Both the position numbers and the translations under genes were made by a program. Positions 44,936-53,056 of a stretch of DNA of 64,000 nt are shown here, piece after piece. Origin of the DNA: Bradyrhizobium sp. CCGUVB4N (GTDB lineage Bacteria; Pseudomonadota; Alphaproteobacteria; Rhizobiales; Xanthobacteraceae). Each line of letters starts with the position of its first letter. Positions within the stretch are counted from its first letter, which is position 1. Below the pieces are notes generated by a model. The model was not told where the DNA came from. It did no database searches and saw nothing but the letters and a program-made list of their open reading frames with translations. Location: contig NZ_JANADP010000001.1 of NCBI RefSeq assembly GCF_024199945.1, forward strand, positions 5,208,001-5,272,000, in the 5' to 3' direction.

Positions 44936-45895
44936 TCAGTGCTTCAGCTCGAACCGATTCAGCTTCCGGTGCAGCGTGGCGCGGCTGACGCCGAGGGCTT
45001 TTGCGGCGGCCGACACGTTGCCGCCGGCCCGCAACAATGCTCGCTGCAGCACCGCGCGCTGCCCGCCAGCGAGATGGTCTTGCGCAGGTTCGCCGCCGAG
45101 CAGGTCGGCCGCAGGCATCGGCTGCAAGGGGCGGCCCGGCGCAATCCCGAGCCCCGCCCTCGCCGTCCGGGTCGCACCGATCACGAGATCGTCCGCATCG
45201 ACCGCGACGAGTCCGATGGACTGGCCGTCCGCGCCTTGCGTCAGCACGATGCGGGCATGGGCGAAAGCGCGGCGAAACATATCGGCCTCGATGCGCTTCG
45301 CCGCATCGCCGGCCGCCAGCGCGATCAGATTGGAGAAGGCGTCGGTGCGGTCGGCGCGGCAGGAGGAGACATCGAGCACGCCGGCAAAGACCGCCTCGTG
45401 GTCGTAGATCGGAACCGCCGTGCAGCTGAGCAGCGTGTTGCGCGTGAAGAAATGCTGATCGCGGTCGATCGTCAGTGGCCGCTGCTCGACCACGCAGGTG
45501 CCGATGCCGTTGGTACCCTCGTGCTCCTCGCTCCAGAGCGCGCCGGTCCACAGGCCCCATGATTCAAACGTCGCGTCGTCGGCCGGCGTGCCGCGGCGAT
45601 CGACCGGGACCCCCTCACCGTCTGCGAGCAAGACGCAGCAGCCGGCGGCACCGACCGCCTGATAGAGCCGGTCCATGGCGCCCTGCGCGGCGGCGAGCAG
45701 CGGTGCGATGCGCTCGCGCGCCTGCCGCAACTCGGCCTCGCTCAGCCGCAGCGGCAGGCCGCGGCCAGCGGGATCGAGGTGATGCAATCGCGACGAACGG
45801 CGCCACGAGGCCACGAGCGCGGAGCGAGCCGCCTGGCCTGATGCAATGGCGGCTTCGACACGAGCCGCGTGATGCCGGGGCATTGACCCATCCAT
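44936..45895 (-). CDS. AcoR-like GAF/Fis-HTH regulator lacking the AAA+ domain
   Basis: 319 residues from ATG 45895, with GGAGGAAA upstream. N-terminal AcoR-type region (ALVASWRRSSRLHHLDP) and GAF sensor with the family phrase EGTNGIGTCVVEQRPLTIDRDQHFF. The C-terminus is a Fis-type HTH (RALLRAGGNVSAAAKALGVSRATLHRKLNRF). The central sigma-54-activating AAA+ domain of normal AcoR (about 240 residues, GAFTGA) is absent, so it cannot drive sigma-54 promoters directly. Sequence either side is intact, so this is not a frameshift relic. Likely controls the adjacent aldehyde dehydrogenase. Confidence 0.85.
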   Translation of the reverse strand: MDGSMPRHHAARVEAAIASGQAARSALVASWRRSSRLHHLDPAGRGLPLRLSEAELRQARERIAPLLAAAQGAMDRLYQAVGAAGCCVLLADGEGVPVDRRGTPADDATFESWGLWTGALWSEEHEGTNGIGTCVVEQRPLTIDRDQHFFTRNTLLSCTAVPIYDHEAVFAGVLDVSSCRADRTDAFSNLIALAAGDAAKRIEADMFRRAFAHARIVLTQGADGQSIGLVAVDADDLVIGATRTARAGLGIAPGRPLQPMPAADLLGGEPAQDHLAGGQRAVLQRALLRAGGNVSAAAKALGVSRATLHRKLNRFELKH

Positions 45896-46095
45896 CACCG
45901 TTTCCTCCGGAAGGCAGTCTAGGCGGCGCCTCGCACAACCCGATTGATCTCCGTCAACCTTCGGCGGCATGGCGCCCGGACAAGGAATGCCTGCCCCGCC
46001 ATATCGGCGTCAAGGCGGCAACCGGGCGCGGCTCTACGACTTTCGGAACAAGTGGGAACGGCTTTCGCGCGCCGTTTCGGATGCAGCGGAAAACG

Positions 46096-46413
46096 CTAGT
46101 TTTGCGGGATCATCCGAACGAGATCGTGCGGATTGACATAGTCGAGCTGGAACCGGGCCCGCTCGTCCAGCATGTCAGGATCGATCTTCTCGGTGCGCAA
46201 GAGCGAGACACGCTGCTCGCTCCGGGCGCGCTCGCGCTTGAGCTGCGCCAGTTCGCTGGTCAGCGCGATGATCTCCTGGTCGAGCTCCTGGCGGGCGTTG
46301 AGGCCGTATTTGCCGGTATAGGCGTTGACCCCGAAATAGCCGACGATGGCGGCCGCCATCGCATAGAGGGCAAGACCGGTCAGGATCGATTTCAGGCGCG
46401 CGCGGGAGACCAT
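46096..46413 (-). CDS. ftsB: Septum formation initiator family protein (FtsB/DivIC)
   Basis: 105 residues. One N-terminal membrane helix (ILTGLALYAMAAAIVGYFGVNAYTG) and a periplasmic coiled coil (about 38-75, QELDQEIIALTSELAQLKRERARSEQRV), then a short conserved end (EKIDPDMLDERARFQLDYVNPHDLVRM). Partner of FtsL and FtsQ at the division septum. In Alphaproteobacteria it usually lies between eno and pdhA, as it does here, with extra genes inserted on both sides. Confidence 0.88.
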   Translation of the reverse strand: MVSRARLKSILTGLALYAMAAAIVGYFGVNAYTGKYGLNARQELDQEIIALTSELAQLKRERARSEQRVSLLRTEKIDPDMLDERARFQLDYVNPHDLVRMIPQN

Positions 46414-46486
46414 TTTGGCAAGATGGGCCAGCTTGGTTAAGGGACTGCTAACCGCCCCTACCCGATCGGCCCAACGGCCGCCAGAC

Positions 46487-46589
46487 CCTCATGGTGAGGA
46501 GGCGCGAAGCGCCGTCTCGAACCATGAAGGCCCAACTGCCCCGCGGCCATCCTTCGAGACGACCGCTACGCGGTCTCCTCAGGATGAGG
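46487..46589. repeat. Intergenic palindromic repeat, CCTTCGAG family
   Basis: Left end CCTCATGGTGAGGA and right end TCCTCAGGATGAGG are inverted with two mismatches. Internal hairpins GGCGCGAAGCGCC and ACCGCTACGCGGT. It shares the CATCCTTCGAG core with the element after lpdA. Lies between ftsB and the FMN reductase gene. Confidence 0.68.
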
Positions 46590-46617
46590 ACTGAATTTGC
46601 GGCCGCGGGCGGTTAGA

Positions 46618-47169
46618 TCAGCCGTGATGCTTGGCAACGTGCGCTGCGTAGGCGTCGATATAGGCCTGGAGGACGGGCTTGAGCGACTCCTTGGTCAGAT
46701 TGCCTTCGGCATCAAAAGCATCGCCGACGGCGTTCAAATAGATCTCGGGCTGCTGCAGGATCGGGCCGGCAATGCCCGGCAGTATGTTCTGCAGCGTCTT
46801 GGCGGCGCTGACGCCACCGAGCGGGCCCGGCGAGTTCGAGATGATGCCGACCGGCTTGCCGTTGAACGAGCTCTTGCCATAGGGGCGCGAGGCGACGTCG
46901 ATGGCATTCTTCAAAACGCCCGGGATGGCGCGGTTGTATTCCGGGGTCACGAAGATGACGCCGTCGGACTTCTGCAGCTTCTCGCGGAAGGCCAGCCAGT
47001 CGGCGGGCGGTGCACCCTCGAGGTCCTGGTTGAAGAAAGAGATGCCCTCGAGCGTCACGACCTCGAGCTTGAGAGACGCCGGCGCGAGCTTGGTGAGCGC
47101 CTTGGCGATCTTGAGCGAGAAGCTGTCCTTGCGCAGGCTGCCGGCGATCACGACGATGTTGTAGGCCAT
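46618..47169 (-). CDS. NADPH-dependent FMN reductase
   Basis: 183 residues from ATG 47169. The frame is open to 47223, but homology begins at MAYNIVVIAGSLRKDSFSLKIAKAL. Flavodoxin-like fold with the family signature FVTPEYNRAIPGVLKNAIDVASRP and SNSPGPLGGVSAAKTL. It belongs to the quinone/azo/chromate reductase-like group (ChrR-like). A 7-base dyad (AAGTGCC 47208-47214, GGCACTT 47219-47225) sits in its leader. Confidence 0.88.
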   Translation of the reverse strand: MAYNIVVIAGSLRKDSFSLKIAKALTKLAPASLKLEVVTLEGISFFNQDLEGAPPADWLAFREKLQKSDGVIFVTPEYNRAIPGVLKNAIDVASRPYGKSSFNGKPVGIISNSPGPLGGVSAAKTLQNILPGIAGPILQQPEIYLNAVGDAFDAEGNLTKESLKPVLQAYIDAYAAHVAKHHG

Positions 47170-47305
47170 CAGATTATCCTTGGTTTGTCCTTGAAACCCC
47201 GAGAGGGAAGTGCCGGGCGGCACTTAAGCGATCCGGGCCAATGGATGCAAGTGCATGAACCGGTCCGTTTTGGAAACGCTGAGTTTCGCGAAAGCAGATG
47301 GTCAC

Positions 47306-47339
47306 CCAAAACAATCGGGCCGCCAAGCGGCGGCCCGAT
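47306..47339 (-). terminator. Rho-independent terminator of the MBL hydrolase gene
   Basis: On the minus strand an 11-bp GC-rich stem (ATCGGGCCGCC and GGCGGCCCGAT, 47314-47339) with a 4-base loop is followed by TGTTTTGGG. It begins 26 bases after the MBL hydrolase stop at 47365. A good intrinsic terminator. Confidence 0.8.
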
Positions 47340-47364
47340 GCTTCGTGCAAATCTGAAAACCGGC

Positions 47365-48360
47365 TCAGATCGTCGGATTCCACGCCGACGGGATCAGGCG
47401 ATATTTGGCGCCGTCCTTCTCGACATGGCCGACCGAGGGGAAGGTGAAGTGGAAGCCGATCACGGTCGCCTTCTCGGCGGCCGCCATGTCGTAGAACTTG
47501 TGACGGGTCTGCTGCGCCAGCGCGCCGTCGGTGTCGAAGGCGACGTGCCAGTCCGGATTGCGCAGGAACAGCTCGGGAATGTTGGTGACGTCGGACTGGA
47601 TCAGCACCTTGTTGTCGCCCGAGGCGACTGCGAACGAGGTGTGACCGGGCGTGTGGCCCGGCGTCGCGATCGAGGTGATGCCGGACACAACCTCCTTGCC
47701 CCAATCGTACTTCGTCACCTTGGACTCGATGCCGGCGAAGGTCTTCTTCACGTTGGCGAAGTAGTTCTTCATCATGTCGCTGGAGGCCTTGCCCGCGTTC
47801 TCCTCACTGGCCCAGAACTCCCAATCTTTCACCGGCACCATGATCTCGGCATTCGGGAAGGCCAACGAGCCGTCGGCCAAACGGATTCCGTTGGTGTGGT
47901 CCGGATGCAGATGCGACAGCAGCACGACGTCGATGCTCTTCGGGTCGACGCCGGCGGCCTGCAGGTTTTGCAGGGTGCGGCCGACGGCGCCCTTGCTGGG
48001 CTCGAGATTGGCGACGCCGTTGCCGGTATCGATCAGCACGAGCTTGGAGCCGGTGTTGATCAACTGCGGATTGAACGGGACAGTGACCATGCCCTTCGGC
48101 ATGTAGGCGGCGTCGGCAGCGGCGAGCGCCTCCTCCTTCGGAATGTTGACGACGAACTTGTCCGGCATCGGGAAGCTGCGCGCACCGTCATTGATCGAGG
48201 TGCACTCGAAGCTGCCGACCTTGTAGCGGTAGAAGCCCGGCGCCTGCGCGCCGGCTTGCGGCACCGCGGCATTGGTTGCGATTGGTCGCAGTCCGGTGAT
48301 GGCGGCCGCGCCGACTGCAGCGGCGCCTGCGAACAAATGGCGGCGATTGAGATCGGTCAT
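47365..48360 (-). CDS. Exported MBL-fold metallo-hydrolase
   Basis: 331 residues from ATG 48360 (AAGGGGAC nine bases upstream). Tat-like signal: NRRHLFAGAAAVGAAAITG. Metallo-beta-lactamase fold with zinc motif LLSHLHPDHTNG, third-ligand His in TPGHTPGHTSF and a further Asp in IQSDVTNIP. Similar exported proteins include quorum-quenching lactonases and other hydrolases; substrate is not evident here. Its leader contains a three-way-junction-like fold that pairs with the Shine-Dalgarno, and a clear terminator follows. Confidence 0.87.
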   Translation of the reverse strand: MTDLNRRHLFAGAAAVGAAAITGLRPIATNAAVPQAGAQAPGFYRYKVGSFECTSINDGARSFPMPDKFVVNIPKEEALAAADAAYMPKGMVTVPFNPQLINTGSKLVLIDTGNGVANLEPSKGAVGRTLQNLQAAGVDPKSIDVVLLSHLHPDHTNGIRLADGSLAFPNAEIMVPVKDWEFWASEENAGKASSDMMKNYFANVKKTFAGIESKVTKYDWGKEVVSGITSIATPGHTPGHTSFAVASGDNKVLIQSDVTNIPELFLRNPDWHVAFDTDGALAQQTRHKFYDMAAAEKATVIGFHFTFPSVGHVEKDGAKYRLIPSAWNPTI

Positions 48361-48370
48361 GGAGATGTCC

Positions 48371-48438
48371 CCTTCTGAGCGCGTTGCGGTTTTTCCGCTT
48401 TCAACGCGGCGGAATAATCTCCCGCTTCGCTCAGAAGG
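48371..48438 (-). ncRNA. Candidate structured mRNA leader (three-way junction) that hides the ribosome site of the MBL hydrolase
   Basis: Reading the minus strand, outer arms CCTTCTGAGC (48438-48429) and GCTCAGAAGG (48380-48371) pair over 10 bp. The 3' arm contains AGAAGG of the Shine-Dalgarno AGAAGGGGAC, so the folded form would block translation. Two hairpins lie inside: GCGG-GAGATTATT-CCGC, and GCGTT...AACGC enclosing GCGG-AAAAA-CCGC. No known riboswitch or ROSE thermometer motif was recognised. It ends about 10 bases before the start codon and fills most of the 111-base gap. Confidence 0.5.
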
Positions 48439-48471
48439 CAAGACCTCTTTTGGTTGAGCTGCCGCCGCAGA

Positions 48472-49611
48472 TCACGAAGATTTATTTGGGTTGATGAGGA
48501 ATTTTTCGCCGGTGGCGCGTTTGCCGTACACCGCGATGTTGGCGGGATCGAGCGCCTCCTGCAGCGACACCACCTTGGTGTAGTGGCTGGCGAAGGTGGT
48601 CTTCAATTCACTCACGACGCGCTGACGCAGATGGCCGATATCGGCCGGTCCGATCTTCTGCAGGAACGGGGTCAGGAGCCAGCCGCCAACGCCCCAGGCC
48701 ATGCCGAAGCCACGCGGCAATTCGATCGGACGGATATCGAGCGCGCCATAAACGTAGACCTGCTTGTGCACGCTGGAGCCGTAGCGGCTGTATTCCTTCG
48801 CCGTCTTGTTGATCGCGATTTCCATGCAGTTGAGGATGTCGCCGGCGAGCTTGCCGCCGCCGATGGCATCGAAGGCGATGGTGGCGCCGGTCTCGACCAG
48901 CGCATTGGTGAGATCGTCGAGGAAGCTCGGCTTGCTGGAATCGACGACATGCTTGGCGCCGATCTTCTTCAGGATGTCCGCCTGCTCCTGGTTGCGCACG
49001 ATGTTGACGAGCGCGATGCCATCCTTGATGCAGATCTTGTTCAGCATCTGGCCGAGATTGGAGGCTGCCGCGGTGTGCACCAGCGCCTTGTGGCCTTCGC
49101 GCCGCATCGTCTCGGTCATGCCGAGCGCGGTGAGCGGATTGACGAACCAGGACGCCCCCTCGGCCGCCGTCGTGCCCTCGGGCAGCGGCTGGCAGTCCCT
49201 CGCCTTCAGGGTCCGGTACTGCGCGTACATGGCGCCGCCGATCATCGCGACCGTCTTGCCCATCAGCGCCTTCGCGGCATCGGACGAGCCGGTCTTGATC
49301 ACGACGCCGGCGCCTTCATTGCCGACCGGCAAAGACTGGTCGAGCCGCGCGCCCATTGCGCGCATCGCACCGTCAGGCACCTTCGCGGTGATGACGGGCG
49401 CCTCTTTCGTACCGGACGCCCTGGCCGTGCTCATGTCGGCCGCGCCGACGAGCAGGCCGAGGTCGGACGGGTTGATCGGCGCCGCCTCGATGCGTACGAC
49501 GACCTCGTCGTCCGCGGGCTCGGGGGTCGGCACGTCCAGAAGCAGGATCTCGAGCTCTCCGCTTGTCTTGATCAGCGAACGCAGTTGCAGTCCGGTCTTG
49601 CCGTCGCTCAT
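48472..49611 (-). CDS. Medium-chain (MDR) zinc-binding-type dehydrogenase/reductase
   Basis: 379 residues, quinone-oxidoreductase-like MDR. N-terminal GroES-like part (PEPADDEVVVRIEAAPINPSDLGLLVG) and a Rossmann core with ALVHTAAASNLGQMLNKICIKDG and VVDSSKPSFLDDLTNALVETGATIAFDAIGGG. The usual catalytic zinc ligands are not evident, so it may be zinc-free and NADPH-dependent. Substrate unknown. It lies 51 bases after eno on the same strand. Confidence 0.85.
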   Translation of the reverse strand: MSDGKTGLQLRSLIKTSGELEILLLDVPTPEPADDEVVVRIEAAPINPSDLGLLVGAADMSTARASGTKEAPVITAKVPDGAMRAMGARLDQSLPVGNEGAGVVIKTGSSDAAKALMGKTVAMIGGAMYAQYRTLKARDCQPLPEGTTAAEGASWFVNPLTALGMTETMRREGHKALVHTAAASNLGQMLNKICIKDGIALVNIVRNQEQADILKKIGAKHVVDSSKPSFLDDLTNALVETGATIAFDAIGGGKLAGDILNCMEIAINKTAKEYSRYGSSVHKQVYVYGALDIRPIELPRGFGMAWGVGGWLLTPFLQKIGPADIGHLRQRVVSELKTTFASHYTKVVSLQEALDPANIAVYGKRATGEKFLINPNKSS

Positions 49612-49662
49612 GTCGATCCTCCCCTGTCCTTGTTTTTCGCGCTTTCGCGCGGTGACGCTGGC

Positions 49663-50946
49663 TTATGCCAGCGCCTTCAGTGCCGCCTTGCCGCCGTACA
49701 GCGCCTGCTTGCCGAGCTGCTGCTCGATGCGGAGGAGCTGGTTGTATTTGGCGGTGCGATCCGAACGTGCAAGGGAGCCGGTCTTGATCTGACCGCAATT
49801 GGTGGCGACCGCGAGGTCGGCGATGGTCGAATCCTCGGTCTCGCCCGAGCGGTGCGACATCACCGAGGTGTAGCCGGCCTTGTGCGCCATCTCGACGGCG
49901 GCGAGCGTCTCGGTCAGGGTGCCGATCTGGTTGACCTTGATCAGGATCGAGTTGGCACGGCCGGCCTTGATGCCCTCGGCGAGACGCTTGACGTTGGTGA
50001 CGAAGAGATCGTCGCCGACGAGCTGGCACTTCTTGCCGACGAGGTCGGTGAGCTCCTTCCAGCCGTCCATGTCGTCCTCCGACATGCCGTCCTCGATCGT
50101 GACGATCGGATAGCGGCCGACGAGGTCGGCAAGGTACTTGGCCTGCTCGGAGACCGAACGGGTCTTGCCTTCGCCTTCATAGACGTACTTGCCGTCCTTG
50201 AAGAACTCGGTCGAGGCGCAGTCGAGCCCGATCACGATGTCGGCGCCCGCCTTGTAGCCGGCCTTGCCGATCGCGTTCATGACGAACTCCAGCGCGGCAT
50301 CCGCCGACGGCAGGTTCGGGGCGAAGCCGCCTTCGTCGCCGACATTGGTGTTGTGGCCGGCCTTCTTCAGCTCCGACTTCAGCGTGTGGAACACTTCCGC
50401 GCCGTAGCGCAGGCCCTCGGCGAAGGAGGACGCACCCACCGGCAGGATCATGAACTCCTGGAAGTCGATCGGGTTGTCGGCATGCACGCCGCCATTGATG
50501 ATGTTCATCATCGGCACCGGCAAGAGCCGCGCCGAGGTGCCGCCGACGTAACGGTAGAGCGGCATGTCGAGCGAATTCGCGGCCGCCTTGGCGCAGGCCA
50601 GCGAGACGCCGAGGATGGCGTTGGCGCCGAGCCGGCTCTTGTTGGGCGTGCCGTCGAGGTCGATCATGATCTGGTCGATCTGGGCCTGCTGTTCGACATC
50701 GAGGCCGCTCAGGGCCTCGAAGATCTCGCCATTGACGGCGCCGACCGCCTTGGTGACCCCCTTGCCGAGATAGCGGGCCTTGTCGCCGTCGCGCAGCTCG
50801 ACCGCCTCATGGGCGCCGGTGGAGGCACCGGACGGCACGGCGGCGCGGCCGAGCGCGCCATCTTCCAGCACGACGTCGACCTCGACGGTGGGATTGCCAC
50901 GGCTATCGAGAATTTCGCGGCCGATGATGTCGATGATGGCGGTCAT
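49663..50946 (-). CDS. eno: Enolase
   Basis: 427 residues from ATG 50946, preceded by AGAGG. It interconverts 2-phosphoglycerate and phosphoenolpyruvate. Motifs: REILDSRGNPTVEVDV, SGASTGAHEAVELRDGD, GGVHADNPIDFQEFMI, GDEGGFAPNL, TIEDGMSEDDMDGW, VGDDLFVTN and the signature MSHRSGETEDSTIADLAVA. The frame is open to 51006 but conserved sequence begins at MTAIIDIIGR. Divergent from queF. Confidence 0.97.
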   Translation of the reverse strand: MTAIIDIIGREILDSRGNPTVEVDVVLEDGALGRAAVPSGASTGAHEAVELRDGDKARYLGKGVTKAVGAVNGEIFEALSGLDVEQQAQIDQIMIDLDGTPNKSRLGANAILGVSLACAKAAANSLDMPLYRYVGGTSARLLPVPMMNIINGGVHADNPIDFQEFMILPVGASSFAEGLRYGAEVFHTLKSELKKAGHNTNVGDEGGFAPNLPSADAALEFVMNAIGKAGYKAGADIVIGLDCASTEFFKDGKYVYEGEGKTRSVSEQAKYLADLVGRYPIVTIEDGMSEDDMDGWKELTDLVGKKCQLVGDDLFVTNVKRLAEGIKAGRANSILIKVNQIGTLTETLAAVEMAHKAGYTSVMSHRSGETEDSTIADLAVATNCGQIKTGSLARSDRTAKYNQLLRIEQQLGKQALYGGKAALKALA

Positions 50947-51074
50947 GAGGAGCCTCTTTTCGGGGAACAAAGGGGGCAGTTCGCGGCTGCTTCTACCGCA
51001 ATGCATCGAAGCGGAAAAGGCCGGGTGACGGCCGGGCGATGATTGGCTAAGAGGGCCGCACCGGAGGCGGCCTC

Positions 51075-51551
51075 ATGTCGAAAAAACCCAGCAAATCGAA
51101 CAACTCACCCAGCTTGCAACTCGGCCGTGCCGTGGAATGGCCCGACGCGCCCGAGAAGGCCAAGCTCGACCGCGTGCCCAATCCGCAAGCTGGCACCGAT
51201 TATCTGGTCCGTTTCACCGTGCCGGAATTCACCTCGCTCTGCCCGGTGACCGGCCAGCCCGATTTCGCCCATCTGATGATCGACTACGCGCCCGGCCAAT
51301 GGCTGCTGGAGTCGAAATCGCTCAAACTCTACATCGCGAGCTTCCGCAACCACGGCGCCTTCCACGAGGACTGCACCGTGATGATCGGCAAGCGCATCGC
51401 TTCCGAGATCAAACCGAAATGGCTGCGCATCGGCGGCTATTGGTACCCGCGCGGCGGCATCCCGATCGACGTGTTCTGGCAGACCGGCCGCGTACCGAAG
51501 GGCCTGTGGGTGCCCGAGCAAGGCGTCGCGCCCTATCGCGGCCGGGGTTAG
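51075..51551 (+). CDS. queF: 7-cyano-7-deazaguanine (preQ0) reductase
   Basis: 158 residues, the short unimodular type. It reduces preQ0 to preQ1 in queuosine synthesis with NADPH. The QueF motif ESKSLKLYIASFRNHGAFHEDC holds the substrate Glu and NADPH-binding part; the catalytic Cys is in FTSLCPVTGQPDFAHL, with the adjacent Asp. GGAGG lies eight bases before ATG 51075. No preQ1 riboswitch was seen in the short leader. The ModA-like gene starts 11 bases after it. Confidence 0.95.
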   Translation: MSKKPSKSNNSPSLQLGRAVEWPDAPEKAKLDRVPNPQAGTDYLVRFTVPEFTSLCPVTGQPDFAHLMIDYAPGQWLLESKSLKLYIASFRNHGAFHEDCTVMIGKRIASEIKPKWLRIGGYWYPRGGIPIDVFWQTGRVPKGLWVPEQGVAPYRGRG

Positions 51552-51561
51552 TTGGAGACCA

Positions 51562-52377
51562 ATGACGATGACATCGATGTCTGCGAAATTCCGTGGCCTT
51601 GCCTTGAAGCTTGCCCTGGGCCTTCTCGGCGTCCTGTGGCTGACCGGCGCGTCGGAGGCTGCCGAGGTCCGCGTGATGATCTCGGGCGGACTGACGGCGG
51701 CCTATCAGGCGCTGGTGCCGGAGTTCGAGAAAGCCACCGGCCACAAGGTGCTGACCGCCTACGGGCCGTCGATGGGCACCACCGCCAACGCGATCCCGGT
51801 CCGGCTCGAGCGGGGCGAGCCGGCGGACGTGCTGATCATGGTGGGCTACGCGCTCACTGATCTCGTCAGCAAGGGCAAGGTCGTGGCCGGCAGCCAGGTC
51901 GACCTGACGCGGTCGCCAATCGGGGTCGCCGTGAAATCGGGCGCGACGAAGCCGGACATCAGCTCGGTCGACGCGGTCAAGCGCGCGTTGCTGGAGGCGA
52001 AGACGATCGCCTATTCCGACAGCGCCAGCGGCGTCTACGTTTCGACCGAGATGTTCAACAAGCTCGGCATCGCTGAAGCCATGAAGGACAAGGCGCGAAA
52101 GATTCCGGCAACGCCGGTCGGCGAGATCGTCGCGCGCGGCGAGGCCGAGCTTGGCTTCCAGCAGATCAGCGAATTGAAGCCCGTGAAGGGCATCGACATC
52201 GTCGGCCCCCTGCCCAAGGAAATTCAGCAGATCACGATCTTCTCGGCCGGGATTGCAACCGTCTCCAAGGAACAAGAGGCTGGCCGCGCCCTGATCAAGT
52301 TCCTTTCCTCACCCGCGGCGCGCGAGGCGATCATCGCGAGCGGCATGGAGCCGATCTCGGCGGACGGCGCGAAATAG
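51562..52377 (+). CDS. ModA-like periplasmic substrate-binding protein
   Basis: 271 residues with a signal peptide (GLALKLALGLLGVLWLTGASEAA). Molybdate-type binding-protein fold: VRVMISGGLTAAYQALVPEFEKATGH, NAIPVRLERGEPADVLIM, and IAYSDSASGVYVSTEMFNKLGI. GGAG lies five bases before ATG 51562. No ModB or ModC gene is nearby, so the ligand and the partner permease are unknown. It follows queF with an 11-base gap, so it is probably on the same transcript. Confidence 0.82.
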   Translation: MTMTSMSAKFRGLALKLALGLLGVLWLTGASEAAEVRVMISGGLTAAYQALVPEFEKATGHKVLTAYGPSMGTTANAIPVRLERGEPADVLIMVGYALTDLVSKGKVVAGSQVDLTRSPIGVAVKSGATKPDISSVDAVKRALLEAKTIAYSDSASGVYVSTEMFNKLGIAEAMKDKARKIPATPVGEIVARGEAELGFQQISELKPVKGIDIVGPLPKEIQQITIFSAGIATVSKEQEAGRALIKFLSSPAAREAIIASGMEPISADGAK

Positions 52378-52406
52378 CGCGTCGCCGCCGACAGGCCTGA
52401 CGGCGA

Positions 52407-52859
52407 CTACGGCACGACCAGGACCGGCACGCTTCCGTTGACGAGAACTTCGGACGTCTGGCTTCCCAGAAACAGCTTTCTGAGGCCGCGCCGCCCATGA
52501 GAGGCCATGACGATCAGGTCACAGCCTCCAGACTTTGCCGTCTCGACGATCGCAGTGGCCGGGTGCGCATTGGGGACGTGGACGAGTTCGACCGACAGCC
52601 CGCTCCGCTCGGCCATGGCTCGCGCTTCATCGAGCACTTTGCCTGCCCGCTCCCTGCAGGCCGCATCAAAACTATCAACCTCTCGCTGCGACGGAACCCA
52701 TCCCGAATCGTGTCCGCCGCCAAAATCGATCGGCAGCGGTTCAGTCACGGTGACGATTGTTGCTTTGGCCTTCAAGGCCTTTGCCAGAGCAATTCCATGC
52801 TCGACACCTTTTCTTGCGACATCCGAACCATCGGTGCTCAAGAGAATATTGGCGTACAT
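52407..52859 (-). CDS. Universal stress protein, ATP-binding type
   Basis: 150 residues from ATG 52859. The frame is open to 52973, but homology begins at MYANILLSTDGSDVARKGVEHGIALA. Single UspA domain with the ATP-binding motif GRRGLRKLFLGSQTSEVL (G-2x-G-9x-G-S/T), so likely of the UspFG/MJ0577 nucleotide-binding kind. It converges on the ModA-like gene with a 29-base gap. Confidence 0.9.
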   Translation of the reverse strand: MYANILLSTDGSDVARKGVEHGIALAKALKAKATIVTVTEPLPIDFGGGHDSGWVPSQREVDSFDAACRERAGKVLDEARAMAERSGLSVELVHVPNAHPATAIVETAKSGGCDLIVMASHGRRGLRKLFLGSQTSEVLVNGSVPVLVVP

Positions 52860-53056
52860 TCGGTGGCTCCCTGCTGCCTGCCCCCGCCTGCCCCTCGCAA
52901 GTGATGCCTGCGAATATGATCCGATCCTCGGCCCCGGTCTATTCGCTTTTATCTTAATCTCGATATCCCTCATGGCGCAGCGACGCGCTCATTTCGCGCG
53001 TTCGGCGACCACGTTTGCAGCAGGCTCAGTGTCCAGCTGCTGTTCCGATCAGCGCC

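Noticed and set aside
49612..49662. Terminator after eno
   Set aside because: The CGCGC-TTT-GCGCG dyad has its A/T run on the wrong side for the leftward transcript.
48454..51042. 862-codon plus-strand open frame
   Set aside because: It is the antisense shadow of the MDR dehydrogenase and enolase genes, which have full conserved motifs. Its own sequence is low-complexity Arg/Asp/Gly/Leu-rich, as expected in high-GC DNA.
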